Source: an uncultured Bacteroidota bacterium (lineage in GTDB: Bacteria > Bacteroidota > Bacteroidia > Bacteroidales > P3). Taken from it: a stretch of DNA of 64,000 bases. The notes under the pieces were generated by a model, which was not told the origin of the DNA, searched no databases, and saw only the letters and a list, made by a program, of their open reading frames with translations. Both the position numbers and the translations under genes were made by a program. Positions 23,891 to 33,406 of this stretch are shown here, one piece after another (within the stretch, counting starts at the first letter, position 1; each line of letters starts with the position of its first letter). Location of the stretch: NCBI GenBank assembly GCA_902790215.1, contig CADAQX010000016.1:1-64000 (forward strand). The letters run 5' to 3'.

Positions 23891-25423
23891 ATGATTAATA
23901 CATACGACATAAAGGAATTGCAACTACAGCAGGAAGGGCAGCAGTTTGACCGTAAAAGCTTCCGCATTGATGCCAAGACTTTGGCAGTGTTAGTGGTGGC
24001 TTTTGCCAATGCAGATGGCGGTGATGTGGTGATAGGCATAGAAGATAATGGCAAAATCACTGGTATCAATGGGAATGAAGACCACCTTAACGAGTTGCTG
24101 CGTGTGCCCTTCGACTTCTGTTTGCCATCTGTGCCTGTAGAGGTGCATTTTGTGGATTGTATCGATGAAGAAGGGAAAGCCAATAGGGTGCTGGTGATGC
24201 ATGTAGAGCCCAGTATGCGAGTGCATGCCAATCAAGTCGATGATGCTTACTACAGGGTGGGTGACAAGTCGAAGAAACTGAACTTTGAGATGCGCATGCA
24301 GTTGTTCTATGCCAAGGGTGGCCGCTATTATGAAGATGAACCCGTATATGGTGCGACCATTGATGACATCGACCTCGACTATGTTGCCCAGCATTGTAGG
24401 AAGATTGGCTATGCTAAAGATGCAGAGAGCTATCTACGTACTAACAAAGGGTATATTACGACAGTAAACGGGGTGGACAAAGTGTCGGGTGCAGCCATAT
24501 TGCTGTTTGGCAAGGACCCTCAGAAGTTCTTCCAACGGGCGCGTATCCGTATAGTACGCTATTTGGGTGACGAAGAACGCTTTGGCCGTGAGATGAATGT
24601 GGTGAAAGATGTATCGTTCGAAGGTCGAATCTTAGAGATGACACAAAAGGCAATCGCCTTTGTTGATACGCAAATCAGGGAGTACACCTTTTTAGGTGAA
24701 GATGCTCGCTTTGTCACCATACCGCAATATCCCCCATTCTGCTGGACGGAATTGATAGTGAATGCTGTTGCTCATCGCGACTACAGCATCTTGGGTACCG
24801 ACATCATGGTGAAGATATTCGACAATCATTATGTGGTGGAAAGCCCAGGAATCTTGCCTGGCATGGTGCGCATCGACAATATCCGCCAGATGCATTTCTC
24901 GCGTAATCCCAAGATAGTCGAGTTTATGCGAGAATACAAACTGGTCAAAGAGTTCGGCGAGGGTGTTGATCGTATGTTCCGTGAGATGTCCGAGGCTGGC
25001 AACCCTGCTCCTGAATATAAGCAGGTGGAGTTTATGGTCAAAGTGCGACTGAATTCTGCATTGAGGGAAGAGGATACAAATGATATAAAGGGAGGTGAAA
25101 AACAAGGGGGTGATCAAATAAAGGAGAAACGGCCGGAAAATGTCCTAGAAAAAACACTTAATAAAGAAGTGCAATTAACAGAAAGGCAGGCTAAAATAAT
25201 CAACAGGCTGAAAGAGACTGGCAAGATGAATGTCCTAGAAAATATCCTAGAAAATGTCCTGGAAACCTCCGCTTCATTGGCCTCCTATTTGGGGGTAAAT
25301 GAAAGAACCATTCGACGGGACTTGCAGTTTCTTCAGAAACAAGGCATCATCCAACATGTGGGACCTGATAAGGGTGGACATTGGGAGGTGATAGCGCAAG
25401 ATGAAAAAGGTGAGAAGCAATAG
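23891..25423 (+). CDS. AlbA_2 (Schlafen-like) ATP-binding transcriptional regulator
   Basis: 510 aa. Residues 14-140 form the Schlafen AlbA_2 domain (EGQQFDRKSFRIDAKTLA, FANADGGDVVIGIEDNGKITGI). A GHKL-like ATPase part follows at about 290-370 (WTELIVNAVAHRDYSI with the N-box Asn, HYVVESPGILPGMV, KEFGEGVDRMF). The C-terminus (about 430-500) is a winged helix (LTERQAKIINRLKETGK, LASYLGVNERTIRRDLQFLQKQGII). Such proteins are widespread putative regulators, often in defence islands. A short internal repeat (NVLEKTLNK, NVLENILENVLE) links the domains. It follows the WYL gene and precedes the large ATPase operon. Confidence 0.92.
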   Translation: MINTYDIKELQLQQEGQQFDRKSFRIDAKTLAVLVVAFANADGGDVVIGIEDNGKITGINGNEDHLNELLRVPFDFCLPSVPVEVHFVDCIDEEGKANRVLVMHVEPSMRVHANQVDDAYYRVGDKSKKLNFEMRMQLFYAKGGRYYEDEPVYGATIDDIDLDYVAQHCRKIGYAKDAESYLRTNKGYITTVNGVDKVSGAAILLFGKDPQKFFQRARIRIVRYLGDEERFGREMNVVKDVSFEGRILEMTQKAIAFVDTQIREYTFLGEDARFVTIPQYPPFCWTELIVNAVAHRDYSILGTDIMVKIFDNHYVVESPGILPGMVRIDNIRQMHFSRNPKIVEFMREYKLVKEFGEGVDRMFREMSEAGNPAPEYKQVEFMVKVRLNSALREEDTNDIKGGEKQGGDQIKEKRPENVLEKTLNKEVQLTERQAKIINRLKETGKMNVLENILENVLETSASLASYLGVNERTIRRDLQFLQKQGIIQHVGPDKGGHWEVIAQDEKGEKQ

Positions 25424-25503
25424 AAGCAAATAAATGGATTGACGAGTTTAATGAAAACAGAATAGAGAATTGAAAACACTGAAAAATAGATAGAAAAACC
25501 ACC

Positions 25504-25538
25504 GCGCAAAAAGATTGCACTTCAAGGGTGTAATTTTG
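25504..25538 (+). promoter_or_regulatory. Palindromic promoter module c (large ATPase operon)
   Basis: GCGCA (25504-25508), AAAAGAT, TGCAC (25516-25520; one base off the perfect palindrome), 10 bp, then TAATTTTG (25531-25538) and GCAGCCGAAAA. It is the distal one of two promoters ahead of the gene at 25618. Confidence 0.72.
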
Positions 25539-25563
25539 CAGCCGAAAACGAAACAGAAAAAAG

Positions 25564-25595
25564 TTTGTACGAATGCAATTAAAAGTGTATCTTTG
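25564..25595 (+). promoter_or_regulatory. Proximal promoter of the large ATPase operon
   Basis: TTTG (25564-25567) and TATCTTTG (25588-25595) with a 20-bp gap, a full consensus promoter, giving a leader of about 15 nt. A four-codon frame ATG GCT AAT GAA TAA at 25611-25625 overlaps the true start at 25618. Confidence 0.75.
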
Positions 25596-25617
25596 CAAAA
25601 TTAAAGTTTAATGGCTA

Positions 25618-28600
25618 ATGAATAATATTAAAGATTACATTCTTAACATCTATAATGGATTACAAGAGAATGAGGTTCTGCCTATTAGTAATGATTCTAT
25701 AAAAGATGCGATTCGTCATATAGAAGTATTTAGTTTGAAAGATTCAAAGAACCTTTTTGTAATTGTAGCTGCTCTGAATTTACTAAGTGCTGATGCTAAG
25801 AAAAACGTTAAAACCAATCTGTACTACAGTTATATAAAAAGTAATGTAAGCAAGGTTGCAGATTATGTAATATCTAATAAAAATATATTTCCAGATGCTT
25901 CAGTTTATTATGATAAAAATCAACGTTGTTTTTATTTCAATGTTTTTGAAGTGATATTTAGTTTCCATCAAGTCAAAGAGACTGAAAAAATATTAGAAGC
26001 AGCAAATTATGACCCAATAATATGGCCAGGCATAAGATTACAACGTATAGCTCAAACCATTTTTGATTATGCAGTCACAATGTCAAGTGATAATGCTGAA
26101 ATAGTGGAAAAATCAGATTCATCTATTACTGAACTGATGAATCAGGATCCACTTTTTTCTTGTCCAGACTGTGGGAAACAAATATCAAAATCTGCTAAAT
26201 TCTGTCCTCATTGCGGGTTTGACAATAGTGGAGACGAAGAGATCGTCAAAGACGTAAATGTTGGTAATCGAGTTCAGATAGATTCTAATGGAACTATAAA
26301 AGTTGGCACAGTTCAAACAAAAGGGAAAAACTATCTCGGATTAAAACTACAAGATGGAACTATTTATCGTGTTAGATATAATTACATTTCTTCTATATCT
26401 TTGATAACTCAGCCAGTTATTGAGAATAGTTCTGTTTATGAAAGTACTGCAGTCTCTAATCGTTGTTATGAACTATTGCGAAGGATAATCATGTTAGAAG
26501 AAATTGATTGGAGTTCGAATATCTTGACTAATTCGGTATTAAAAGAGATTTCGCCTATGCGAATAAGAGCAATTACAGATGGCGGGAAGTCTATTTATTG
26601 TAGATTTCCTGTTGGTTTTTCGTGGAAATCTTCTAAAGTTGGTGATAGGATTTTTAGTGTTAATAGCTCTAGTGAAGGTATTTCTATTTATTCCATTATG
26701 GAAATGTCATATACGGATTTATGTGATCATTTCAGATATAGTATTGGAAATATCAAACTCGGTCCAAAGAACAAAGGAGTACAACATTGCAAGTCAATAA
26801 TCTTGTATATCAAACAGATAGCCAAGAATAAAGAATCTAAGGCCTTATTAAACCATATAAAGAAAGAAATAAAATTGTTATCTTCATTTTTCTTGATTAA
26901 TGAAAACGAAGATCAAGCATTGCTAAATAACAATAAGCAAGGAGTACATAAGAATAGTAACCCCCAAAAAGAATCTACTGAATCAGAATCCAATCTAAAA
27001 CAATCATTAAAGACCCAAGTTGGAGATACGGTTAATTCGGAAATACCAAATGATGCGATGCCTACGCAACCCACATACAAATTGGATATTGTTGAGGACG
27101 CAAAAAAAAACAGGATTCTTTCAAATGAACTGCCTTTGATGGCAGAATCCGAATGTAGACAAATAGAGAAGGATCTTGATACCATGATACGAGAAGGGTT
27201 GAGGGAAGAATGCCTGTCAAAATCCTATGAGGTAATCACCACTCAAAGGCCAACTCCTAAATACTTAAGAAGTTATCTTGACCGAATTGTAAATACTGAA
27301 ATTGCATTAAATCATACAGAACAGGCGAAAGAAACACTTGCCGTACTTATCGCTTTCAGTGAAAGCCAAGAAGATACAAAGCCTAATAATTTAAGTCACC
27401 TGTATATATCATTAGCCCGATTGTTTGTTAAATCTGGAGATAAAGAAAATGCAAGATTATCGTTAGATTGGGCAGAATACATATTCCCAAAAAACAAAAA
27501 AGTTGTGTCCACTCTAAGAAATACTATTGGTGAGAACGAGTTTGATACACTAATTGCTTCAGCAGATGGCTCAAACATTGTTCAATCAGCGATAGTACAA
27601 GATGTTGTGGTAAGCAGAATGTTGATTCAAGATGTAGAACAATATGCAAAATCTCAAGCGACTTTGGATGAAGAGGAATCAACGCCACTTGAATTATTCA
27701 ATATGGCCGAGATGGCTAGCACAGACACTACAAAGAGTTTTGAGTTTAGAGCACAAATGTTTCTTGATGCTGCTGCAGCATACTATAATGCTAATTTGTC
27801 ATCGAATACGCAATTTAAATTGGCAGTTGCACACTATGCGAGAATGAAAGGCAATTCTCTGATGGCTAAAATAACAGAGTCAGTACAACAATATCCAGAC
27901 AGCCAATCTCTTTTAATCGCTGAATGTGACAGCGCAAGAAGTTATTATCTTGAAGCTTTAGGGCTGTATAATGATCTCGCGCAAAAAAGGTATCTCCAAG
28001 AGTTATTATTAAAATATTTAAAGATTGAGAGTTTGGCATCCCAAATAGAAGGAGGTAGAACCCCAGATTCAGAATGGCATAAGGGGACGTTAAAAGTAAA
28101 GATGCGTGATTGTCTGAAAGACTTCAATATAGAAAGTCAGAAAGTACTTTATCGTGCATGTATTGCTATTGGTTCTTCTTCGGAAAGGGCGTGGAACACT
28201 CTTTCTAACGATGAGGATGGTATAGGCCCATTGTATGGAAAATTAGGTGGTGATATAGAATTCAGAAGGAAAGCTTATGAAATCATAAATACAATGGAGA
28301 AATCTTTTGTTGATATAGATCTTGCTCCAGGAGAATTCTTACGTAAGATTTTTGAAAATCGCCAAACTCGTGTTAAAGAATTAAGAAACAGAATAGAAGA
28401 TTGTCTTTCTTGGGATTTTGATCCATTTAATATTTCATCATTTGAAGAAAAATGGAGATTAATCGATGAATATAAGGAACTAATGACAACCACTGATAAG
28501 TTGGCGTTTGGTTCAATAAATGAAGTGATAAACATTTTAAAGTCTTATGTGGGACAAAAGATTGATGTACGTTTTCTTAACCTTGTTAGCTCACAGCAAA

Positions 28601-30285
28601 TACTGATTAAGAGTAAGCGTATAATTGCTGAGACAACGACCTTCTATGGACGTATTTTATTTTTCCATCTACAAGAAAAGTGGTTGAAAGAAATAAGTCG
28701 TCAAATTGAAGAGAAAGAAGCAAGCGCATTGCCACAACTGCAGATTTTGCCAGAACCTTGCTATATCAAATTGAACGATGATGAAATGGGCGTTATTGAT
28801 TTTGTTGTCGTGAATAATGGTGTTTCCACCGCCCAATCTTTTGTCATCACCGCCACGATTAATGGAAAAGAATACGTAGTCACACATGAAGAAGAATTAG
28901 CAGCTGGAGATACTTGCGAAGAATGCATTGAATCTAACGATTTTAGCCAACTTGATTCAGCAGATGTTTTATTTAAGCTAACTGCAAAACATAAAGAGAG
29001 AAATTTGCCCACAACGGAGACAGAGGTCACATACGAAAAGGAAAGCGGCGAAATTTTGACAGATATACCTTGGACCATAAAAAACACACCTAAAGAAACT
29101 ATCTTCAAAGGACGTGAAGGTAAATTAACCACGCTGATTTCCCATTATCTTTCTGAAGAAAGGTACATGACTTTTATCCTTTATGGGTTGACAAGAACAG
29201 GTAAAACTTCAATATTAGATTACCTTTGTGATAGAATTGATGGAAAAAAAATAAAAGAAGATGAAACAAAAATCATTAGGGCATTCAAATGGTCATTTGA
29301 TGACAAAGAATTTAAAAATATAAAGAGGTCTGACTTATGGGCACATTTGTTAGAAACACGTATTTACGATATACTTCCAGATGAATTAGCTAATGCTGTT
29401 GACGCTGCATATCAAGAACAGGGATTGCCTCCAGCAGACAAACTTTCACAATCTGACTTGGATATTATTATTGACGCTCTTAATAGTTGTAATATTATAC
29501 CCCTTATTGCAATTGATGAATTTTCTTATATTCGTAAAATAATAGAGGAAGGATTGTTGGATACTACTTTTCTTAAAAAACTCAGAGAAATATCATATTC
29601 AGGAAGAGCGTGCTTCTTATATGCTGGGACTTACGACATCAAAGATATTCCCAAAGAATATGGTTTAACAGGCGAGATGAATAATACTTATGGCATGCCT
29701 ATTAATGAGATTGAAGAAGAGTATGCTAATGAATTAATAGATGTTTGTCCTAATCTTATTTTTGATGACAAAGCAAAAAGTCTCATTCGAGCCCTTTCGG
29801 GTTGTGTCCCTTATTGGATACAGTGGATTTGTTTAAATTGTGGAAAATATGCTATTGCGCATAGACGTCGCCATTTAGGGGTTAGAGACGTAAATCATGT
29901 TGTTGGGGTCATGACCGGCGAAATTCAGCCTAGCAAGAAAGACACTTGGCAAGAAATTGACGAAATTAATTTCTATAACAACCAAATTGATCCAAATAAC
30001 ATTGCTGAACACCAACTAATTTCAAGTATCGCATTCATTGTTAGAGGAAGCACTCATAATGAACGTGGCGTAAGCATGGATGAACTTAATAGTCTATGGA
30101 ATAAATACAATGTTAATGAGTCTGTCCGCAAGAATATGGTACATGCTCTTACTGAACTAGAAAAGAGAAAAATAATAAAACAGTTCACGGATGAAACACG
30201 TGAAGTATATCGATTAAATGTAGATCTTTTCCGCAGATGGTGGTTTGCTCACCATAGAGACCTCGATCGTGAATTTAAACAGTAA
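25618..30285 (+). CDS. Giant zinc-ribbon, TPR and C-terminal ATPase protein (unassigned)
   Basis: 1555 aa, one of the longest genes here and visibly AT-rich. In order: an unrecognised helical N-terminus (1-170); a zinc ribbon with Cys182, Cys185, Cys196, Cys199 (CPDCG and CPHCG); an SH3-like beta segment (about 215-270); an Asn/Ser-rich linker (440-500); TPR-like helices (about 510-870); a helical stretch; an Ig-like beta sandwich (about 1040-1135); and a STAND/AAA ATPase with P-loop GLTRTGKTS (1190-1198) and Walker B LIAIDEF (Asp1300, Glu1301). It ends in a winged helix (about 1480-1555). Stop to the next ATPase start is 12 bp, so they form an operon. The build (sensor repeats plus NTPase) resembles STAND-type immune sensors, but no known Avs or other named architecture is matched and no effector domain is visible. 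Confidence 0.9.
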   Translation: MNNIKDYILNIYNGLQENEVLPISNDSIKDAIRHIEVFSLKDSKNLFVIVAALNLLSADAKKNVKTNLYYSYIKSNVSKVADYVISNKNIFPDASVYYDKNQRCFYFNVFEVIFSFHQVKETEKILEAANYDPIIWPGIRLQRIAQTIFDYAVTMSSDNAEIVEKSDSSITELMNQDPLFSCPDCGKQISKSAKFCPHCGFDNSGDEEIVKDVNVGNRVQIDSNGTIKVGTVQTKGKNYLGLKLQDGTIYRVRYNYISSISLITQPVIENSSVYESTAVSNRCYELLRRIIMLEEIDWSSNILTNSVLKEISPMRIRAITDGGKSIYCRFPVGFSWKSSKVGDRIFSVNSSSEGISIYSIMEMSYTDLCDHFRYSIGNIKLGPKNKGVQHCKSIILYIKQIAKNKESKALLNHIKKEIKLLSSFFLINENEDQALLNNNKQGVHKNSNPQKESTESESNLKQSLKTQVGDTVNSEIPNDAMPTQPTYKLDIVEDAKKNRILSNELPLMAESECRQIEKDLDTMIREGLREECLSKSYEVITTQRPTPKYLRSYLDRIVNTEIALNHTEQAKETLAVLIAFSESQEDTKPNNLSHLYISLARLFVKSGDKENARLSLDWAEYIFPKNKKVVSTLRNTIGENEFDTLIASADGSNIVQSAIVQDVVVSRMLIQDVEQYAKSQATLDEEESTPLELFNMAEMASTDTTKSFEFRAQMFLDAAAAYYNANLSSNTQFKLAVAHYARMKGNSLMAKITESVQQYPDSQSLLIAECDSARSYYLEALGLYNDLAQKRYLQELLLKYLKIESLASQIEGGRTPDSEWHKGTLKVKMRDCLKDFNIESQKVLYRACIAIGSSSERAWNTLSNDEDGIGPLYGKLGGDIEFRRKAYEIINTMEKSFVDIDLAPGEFLRKIFENRQTRVKELRNRIEDCLSWDFDPFNISSFEEKWRLIDEYKELMTTTDKLAFGSINEVINILKSYVGQKIDVRFLNLVSSQQILIKSKRIIAETTTFYGRILFFHLQEKWLKEISRQIEEKEASALPQLQILPEPCYIKLNDDEMGVIDFVVVNNGVSTAQSFVITATINGKEYVVTHEEELAAGDTCEECIESNDFSQLDSADVLFKLTAKHKERNLPTTETEVTYEKESGEILTDIPWTIKNTPKETIFKGREGKLTTLISHYLSEERYMTFILYGLTRTGKTSILDYLCDRIDGKKIKEDETKIIRAFKWSFDDKEFKNIKRSDLWAHLLETRIYDILPDELANAVDAAYQEQGLPPADKLSQSDLDIIIDALNSCNIIPLIAIDEFSYIRKIIEEGLLDTTFLKKLREISYSGRACFLYAGTYDIKDIPKEYGLTGEMNNTYGMPINEIEEEYANELIDVCPNLIFDDKAKSLIRALSGCVPYWIQWICLNCGKYAIAHRRRHLGVRDVNHVVGVMTGEIQPSKKDTWQEIDEINFYNNQIDPNNIAEHQLISSIAFIVRGSTHNERGVSMDELNSLWNKYNVNESVRKNMVHALTELEKRKIIKQFTDETREVYRLNVDLFRRWWFAHHRDLDREFKQ

Positions 30286-30297
30286 TAATAGAAAGAT

Positions 30298-32124
30298 ATG
30301 GAACCATTTATTGTTAATAAAGTTATAGATGATATTAATTGCCTTTATGGCCGTTCAAGATGCATAGATACTCTCATTTCGTGTGTCAAACGTCGTGAGA
30401 ATGCGGGAATAATTGGAGCACGTCGATTTGGAAAGACGAGTTTGCTAAAATCCATGTTGTCTTATATCGAATCACATCCTGAAATAAATGCATTGCCAAT
30501 ATATTTTGATGTAAAAGATGATTTTACCGACATACACAAAGATACTCCTAAAGTCTACTATACATTAGCAGCTATATTAGCCAAGAAGATGTGTGATACG
30601 GGGATTCTACAAGAGGGAAATTACAGCATATCAAGAAGATGCATTTTGGATGTATCTGCAGATTTGTCTGACATGATTGTTCAAATGAGCTCATGGCACT
30701 CCGAATACCAATCAAAGGCTTTTTTCAATTTGACAGATGAAGTGTGTAAACACGGAAAATATGTTTTGTTGCTACTCGATGAGATTGATTCTCTTCTTCT
30801 GGATGCGTTTAATACTCCATCAGATTTTGGAAGAATTAGAGGTGCCGCAACAGATAAAACTGAAAAATTGGCATTTTGGATTGCGGGGACATCTTCTTGG
30901 AAGTCAATAACGAAGAGTATTGGCTCTCCAGAGCTAAACTGTGGATTAGAACAGATAAGACTATCCTCTTTAGATAAAGAAGACTTTGCTGCTATGTGGA
31001 AAAACGAATGTTCCCTCATAGATAATAAAGATTTGTATCAAAAATTAGTTTTACTTGAAGATGCAATTTATTCAAAAACTGGTGGCGTGCCTTATTATGC
31101 AAAGTTCATAGGGTCTAGTTTTATGAATGGTAATATTACGGAAATGCCAGACTATAGCATTCTACGAGATTACTTGATTGGAATATTCGAAAGTAGATTT
31201 ATGACTGATGATGAACGCTCTGCCTTAAAACTATTATCAAAAGGGGGAAAGGTATTTGCAGAGAATCTTCCCGATGGAATTGTTGCATTATATAATAAAG
31301 GTTTAGTAGAAATAAAACAGAGCGGTGAGTATTATGTTGCCTTTCAATTTTTAGCCGACTATGTTAACGCTATCAGTTCGAATAGCATTTTAGAGACATC
31401 ACCAGATATTGAAAAGAAAGAACGAGAATTATTAGTGGATGAAATAGATAGATTGCGAAAAGCCGTAAATAAATTATATAAAAGTAATAAGCCATTCGTT
31501 GCTACAGACGATGATACGACTGATTTTCGTAATTTGAGAATTCCTTGTAATGAAGAATCTGCTCTATTTGCCTTCGCAACTTCATTATATAAACTTTATT
31601 ATGAGGGAAGTGGGAAAGGGAATAGGCTTCCTGTTGGTTTTTATGATGATAAGTTTACGAGAATGATAAGAGTTTTACGACATAAGTGTGATCATCAGGA
31701 TTGTATAACTGATTTGATGGATGATGACGAACTCTATGAAATGATAAATAATGGAAATCCACCCATCTCACCGGACCATTTTAAGAACATACAAACAAAT
31801 GTTCTTCTTATGTTTAAAGATGAACTATTGTTAATGATAGAAAAGGGGCCTAAAAATGACAAAAAGAAAGCCTCTCCAACTCCTGAATTAAGAGAGCAAC
31901 TAATTGATGGGGAATGTTTCGAAGGAGTTATTGTTAAGGTGAGTAATCAAAATGGTACATTCCTTAATGTAAAGTGTAACCAATACCATCACACTCTTCC
32001 TATAAAAACTAAGCGTGAAGAATTATTTGTTGATGATGTTGTTTCATTTAAGGCCATTTGTGAGCCAAATAAAAAAGACCCAAACAGAGATTTTTGGGCT
32101 GCTTATGATGTTCATTTGAAATGA
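30298..32124 (+). CDS. AAA ATPase with C-terminal OB-fold-like domain (unassigned)
   Basis: 608 aa, second gene of the AT-rich operon. P-loop GARRFGKTS (40-48) and Walker B VLLLLDEIDSL (Asp161, Glu162) within an archaeal-type ATPase domain (FYGR-like start LYGRSRCIDTLI; sensor FWIAGTSSW). A winged-helix part follows at about 290-365. A helical domain with conserved-looking RVLRHKCDHQD lies around 395-510. A Lys-rich linker is followed by a C-terminal OB-fold-like segment (about 535-608: FEGVIVKVSNQNGTFLNVKC, LFVDDVVSFKAI), similar to cold-shock or S1 domains, which suggests nucleic-acid binding. It may work with the 1555-aa partner. The terminator follows 47 bp after the stop. Confidence 0.9.
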   Translation: MEPFIVNKVIDDINCLYGRSRCIDTLISCVKRRENAGIIGARRFGKTSLLKSMLSYIESHPEINALPIYFDVKDDFTDIHKDTPKVYYTLAAILAKKMCDTGILQEGNYSISRRCILDVSADLSDMIVQMSSWHSEYQSKAFFNLTDEVCKHGKYVLLLLDEIDSLLLDAFNTPSDFGRIRGAATDKTEKLAFWIAGTSSWKSITKSIGSPELNCGLEQIRLSSLDKEDFAAMWKNECSLIDNKDLYQKLVLLEDAIYSKTGGVPYYAKFIGSSFMNGNITEMPDYSILRDYLIGIFESRFMTDDERSALKLLSKGGKVFAENLPDGIVALYNKGLVEIKQSGEYYVAFQFLADYVNAISSNSILETSPDIEKKERELLVDEIDRLRKAVNKLYKSNKPFVATDDDTTDFRNLRIPCNEESALFAFATSLYKLYYEGSGKGNRLPVGFYDDKFTRMIRVLRHKCDHQDCITDLMDDDELYEMINNGNPPISPDHFKNIQTNVLLMFKDELLLMIEKGPKNDKKKASPTPELREQLIDGECFEGVIVKVSNQNGTFLNVKCNQYHHTLPIKTKREELFVDDVVSFKAICEPNKKDPNRDFWAAYDVHLK

Positions 32125-32171
32125 ATGGTTTGAATAGAATCTATTTCTTGTTGTATTTTTTGGGGGGGGAT

Positions 32172-32202
32172 GCCGGGTAATAATTTATTACCTGGCTTTT
32201 TT
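32172..32202 (+). terminator. Terminator of the large ATPase operon
   Basis: GCCGGGTAATA pairs with TATTACCTGGC (one G-U) around a short loop, then six T. Confidence 0.9.
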
Positions 32203-32250
32203 GTTGTCTTCAAAGCTTTTTTATTGCAAATCCCGCTATACTTTATTTGC

Positions 32251-32285
32251 GCGCAAAAAGATTGCGCAGCATTGTTGTAATTTTG
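32251..32285 (+). promoter_or_regulatory. Palindromic promoter module d (paralog pair)
   Basis: GCGCA (32251-32255), AAAAGAT, TGCGC (32263-32267), 10 bp, TAATTTTG (32278-32285), then GCAATCGAAAAACAAC. The most complete copy of the module. Confidence 0.78.
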
Positions 32286-32328
32286 CAATCGAAAAACAAC
32301 GAAGAAACAATCACCAAAGAACAAGATT

Positions 32329-32802
32329 ATGGAAACTATGACTATCACAAAGAACATGACGAATACGGCTCTCACAACCATTGCCGCCAAGGCTCTTCCT
32401 GCTCTTTCGGGCAGTTCTCTCACTTACAACCCAGAAAAGAATGTTTTCTTGACAATGGGCTACACTAGCAATGCTGGGAACACTTATTATCGTGCAATAC
32501 GATTGTCTAATCGGTTGGCTGTGTACTACGACCTTGGGGAAGGTTATAAATATACCTTTCTTAACGGCATTACGCTGTACGCTTGGGATGGGCAAAAGGC
32601 CAATATCATTGCTAAAAAGACTTGGGGAGGGTGTGATTGGCGCTGCTTCAATGAGAGTGATGCTAAGAATGAAAGCATACTTATGCTGAAGGACTACCTT
32701 GCGGGGCAAGTGAAGGCCATGGGATGCAGTGTCCCCGATAGCCAACTCCTCAGTTTCTCACGAGGAATGATTGAGGAGACCCAACAGAAACTTCTACGAT
32801 AG
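32329..32802 (+). CDS. Hypothetical protein, paralog of the next gene
   Basis: 157 aa, soluble, no signal peptide. The core (about 40-105) reads YTSNAGNTYYRAIRLSNRLA, then YTFLNGITLYAWDG, which aligns with the protein at 32850 (YESASGHRYYKGIRFCDRLA, YTWTYIDGIELYAFNE). Spacing and pattern suggest a small beta-sheet domain followed by a helical tail (about 115-157). The family is not recognised. It is the first gene behind promoter module d, and the pair forms an operon. An alternative start at residue 4 or 10 cannot be excluded. Confidence 0.82.
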   Translation: METMTITKNMTNTALTTIAAKALPALSGSSLTYNPEKNVFLTMGYTSNAGNTYYRAIRLSNRLAVYYDLGEGYKYTFLNGITLYAWDGQKANIIAKKTWGGCDWRCFNESDAKNESILMLKDYLAGQVKAMGCSVPDSQLLSFSRGMIEETQQKLLR

Positions 32803-32849
32803 ATACTGTTGAACGAACTCAATGTATAACCAACAAAAAAGAGAAAGAG

Positions 32850-33350
32850 ATGGCGTTACTTACCAAGGCAAACAATAAGACTCTTTTTGATAGGATACTA
32901 CCATCATTCGGAAATCCAAGAGAGCGTATCCCTGTATGGGATGAAGGCCAAAAGATGTTTATCTGCGAAGAATATGAGAGTGCAAGTGGCCATCGCTACT
33001 ATAAAGGAATCCGTTTCTGCGACAGACTGGCTGTCGTGGAAAAAGTGGGGCTTTATTACACTTGGACGTATATTGACGGTATCGAGCTATATGCGTTTAA
33101 CGAAACCCGGATGGAACTTGTCCAGAAAAGAGATTATGATAAAGTATTCCGAAGCGAAACGTTCGTCCGCCGAGAAACAGAAATCATGGTACGGAATTAC
33201 TTCGAAGGGATTATGAAAGCCCAAAAGATTTCCATGCCCAAAGAACAGATTGAAGCACAAGTCAAGGAAGTCGTTGATGGATGCTATAAAAGCTTTCTTG
33301 ATAATGATTTTAATCTTCGACTTATACAAATCATTCCTCAAATTGAATAA
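32850..33350 (+). CDS. Hypothetical protein, paralog of the previous gene
   Basis: 166 aa, soluble. It shares the beta-rich core with the product of 32329 (see there) and a longer helical C-terminus (ETEIMVRNYFEGIMKAQKI, then EQIEAQVKEVVDGCYKSFL). It starts 47 bp after the preceding stop without its own promoter, so it is the second gene of the operon. The two diverged paralogs may form a heterodimer or recognise different targets; function unknown. Confidence 0.82.
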   Translation: MALLTKANNKTLFDRILPSFGNPRERIPVWDEGQKMFICEEYESASGHRYYKGIRFCDRLAVVEKVGLYYTWTYIDGIELYAFNETRMELVQKRDYDKVFRSETFVRRETEIMVRNYFEGIMKAQKISMPKEQIEAQVKEVVDGCYKSFLDNDFNLRLIQIIPQIE

Positions 33351-33367
33351 TGAGGATCTATTTTTTT
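33335..33367 (+). terminator. Probable terminator of the paralog pair
   Basis: TCCTCA (33335-33340) pairs with TGAGGA (33351-33356) over a 10-nt loop, followed by a run of seven T (33361-33367). The stem is short and overlaps the end of the gene. Confidence 0.5.
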
Positions 33368-33406
33368 CTTCCTTGAGTTATGAAAAATGAGTGTGCAAGT
33401 TGGCCG

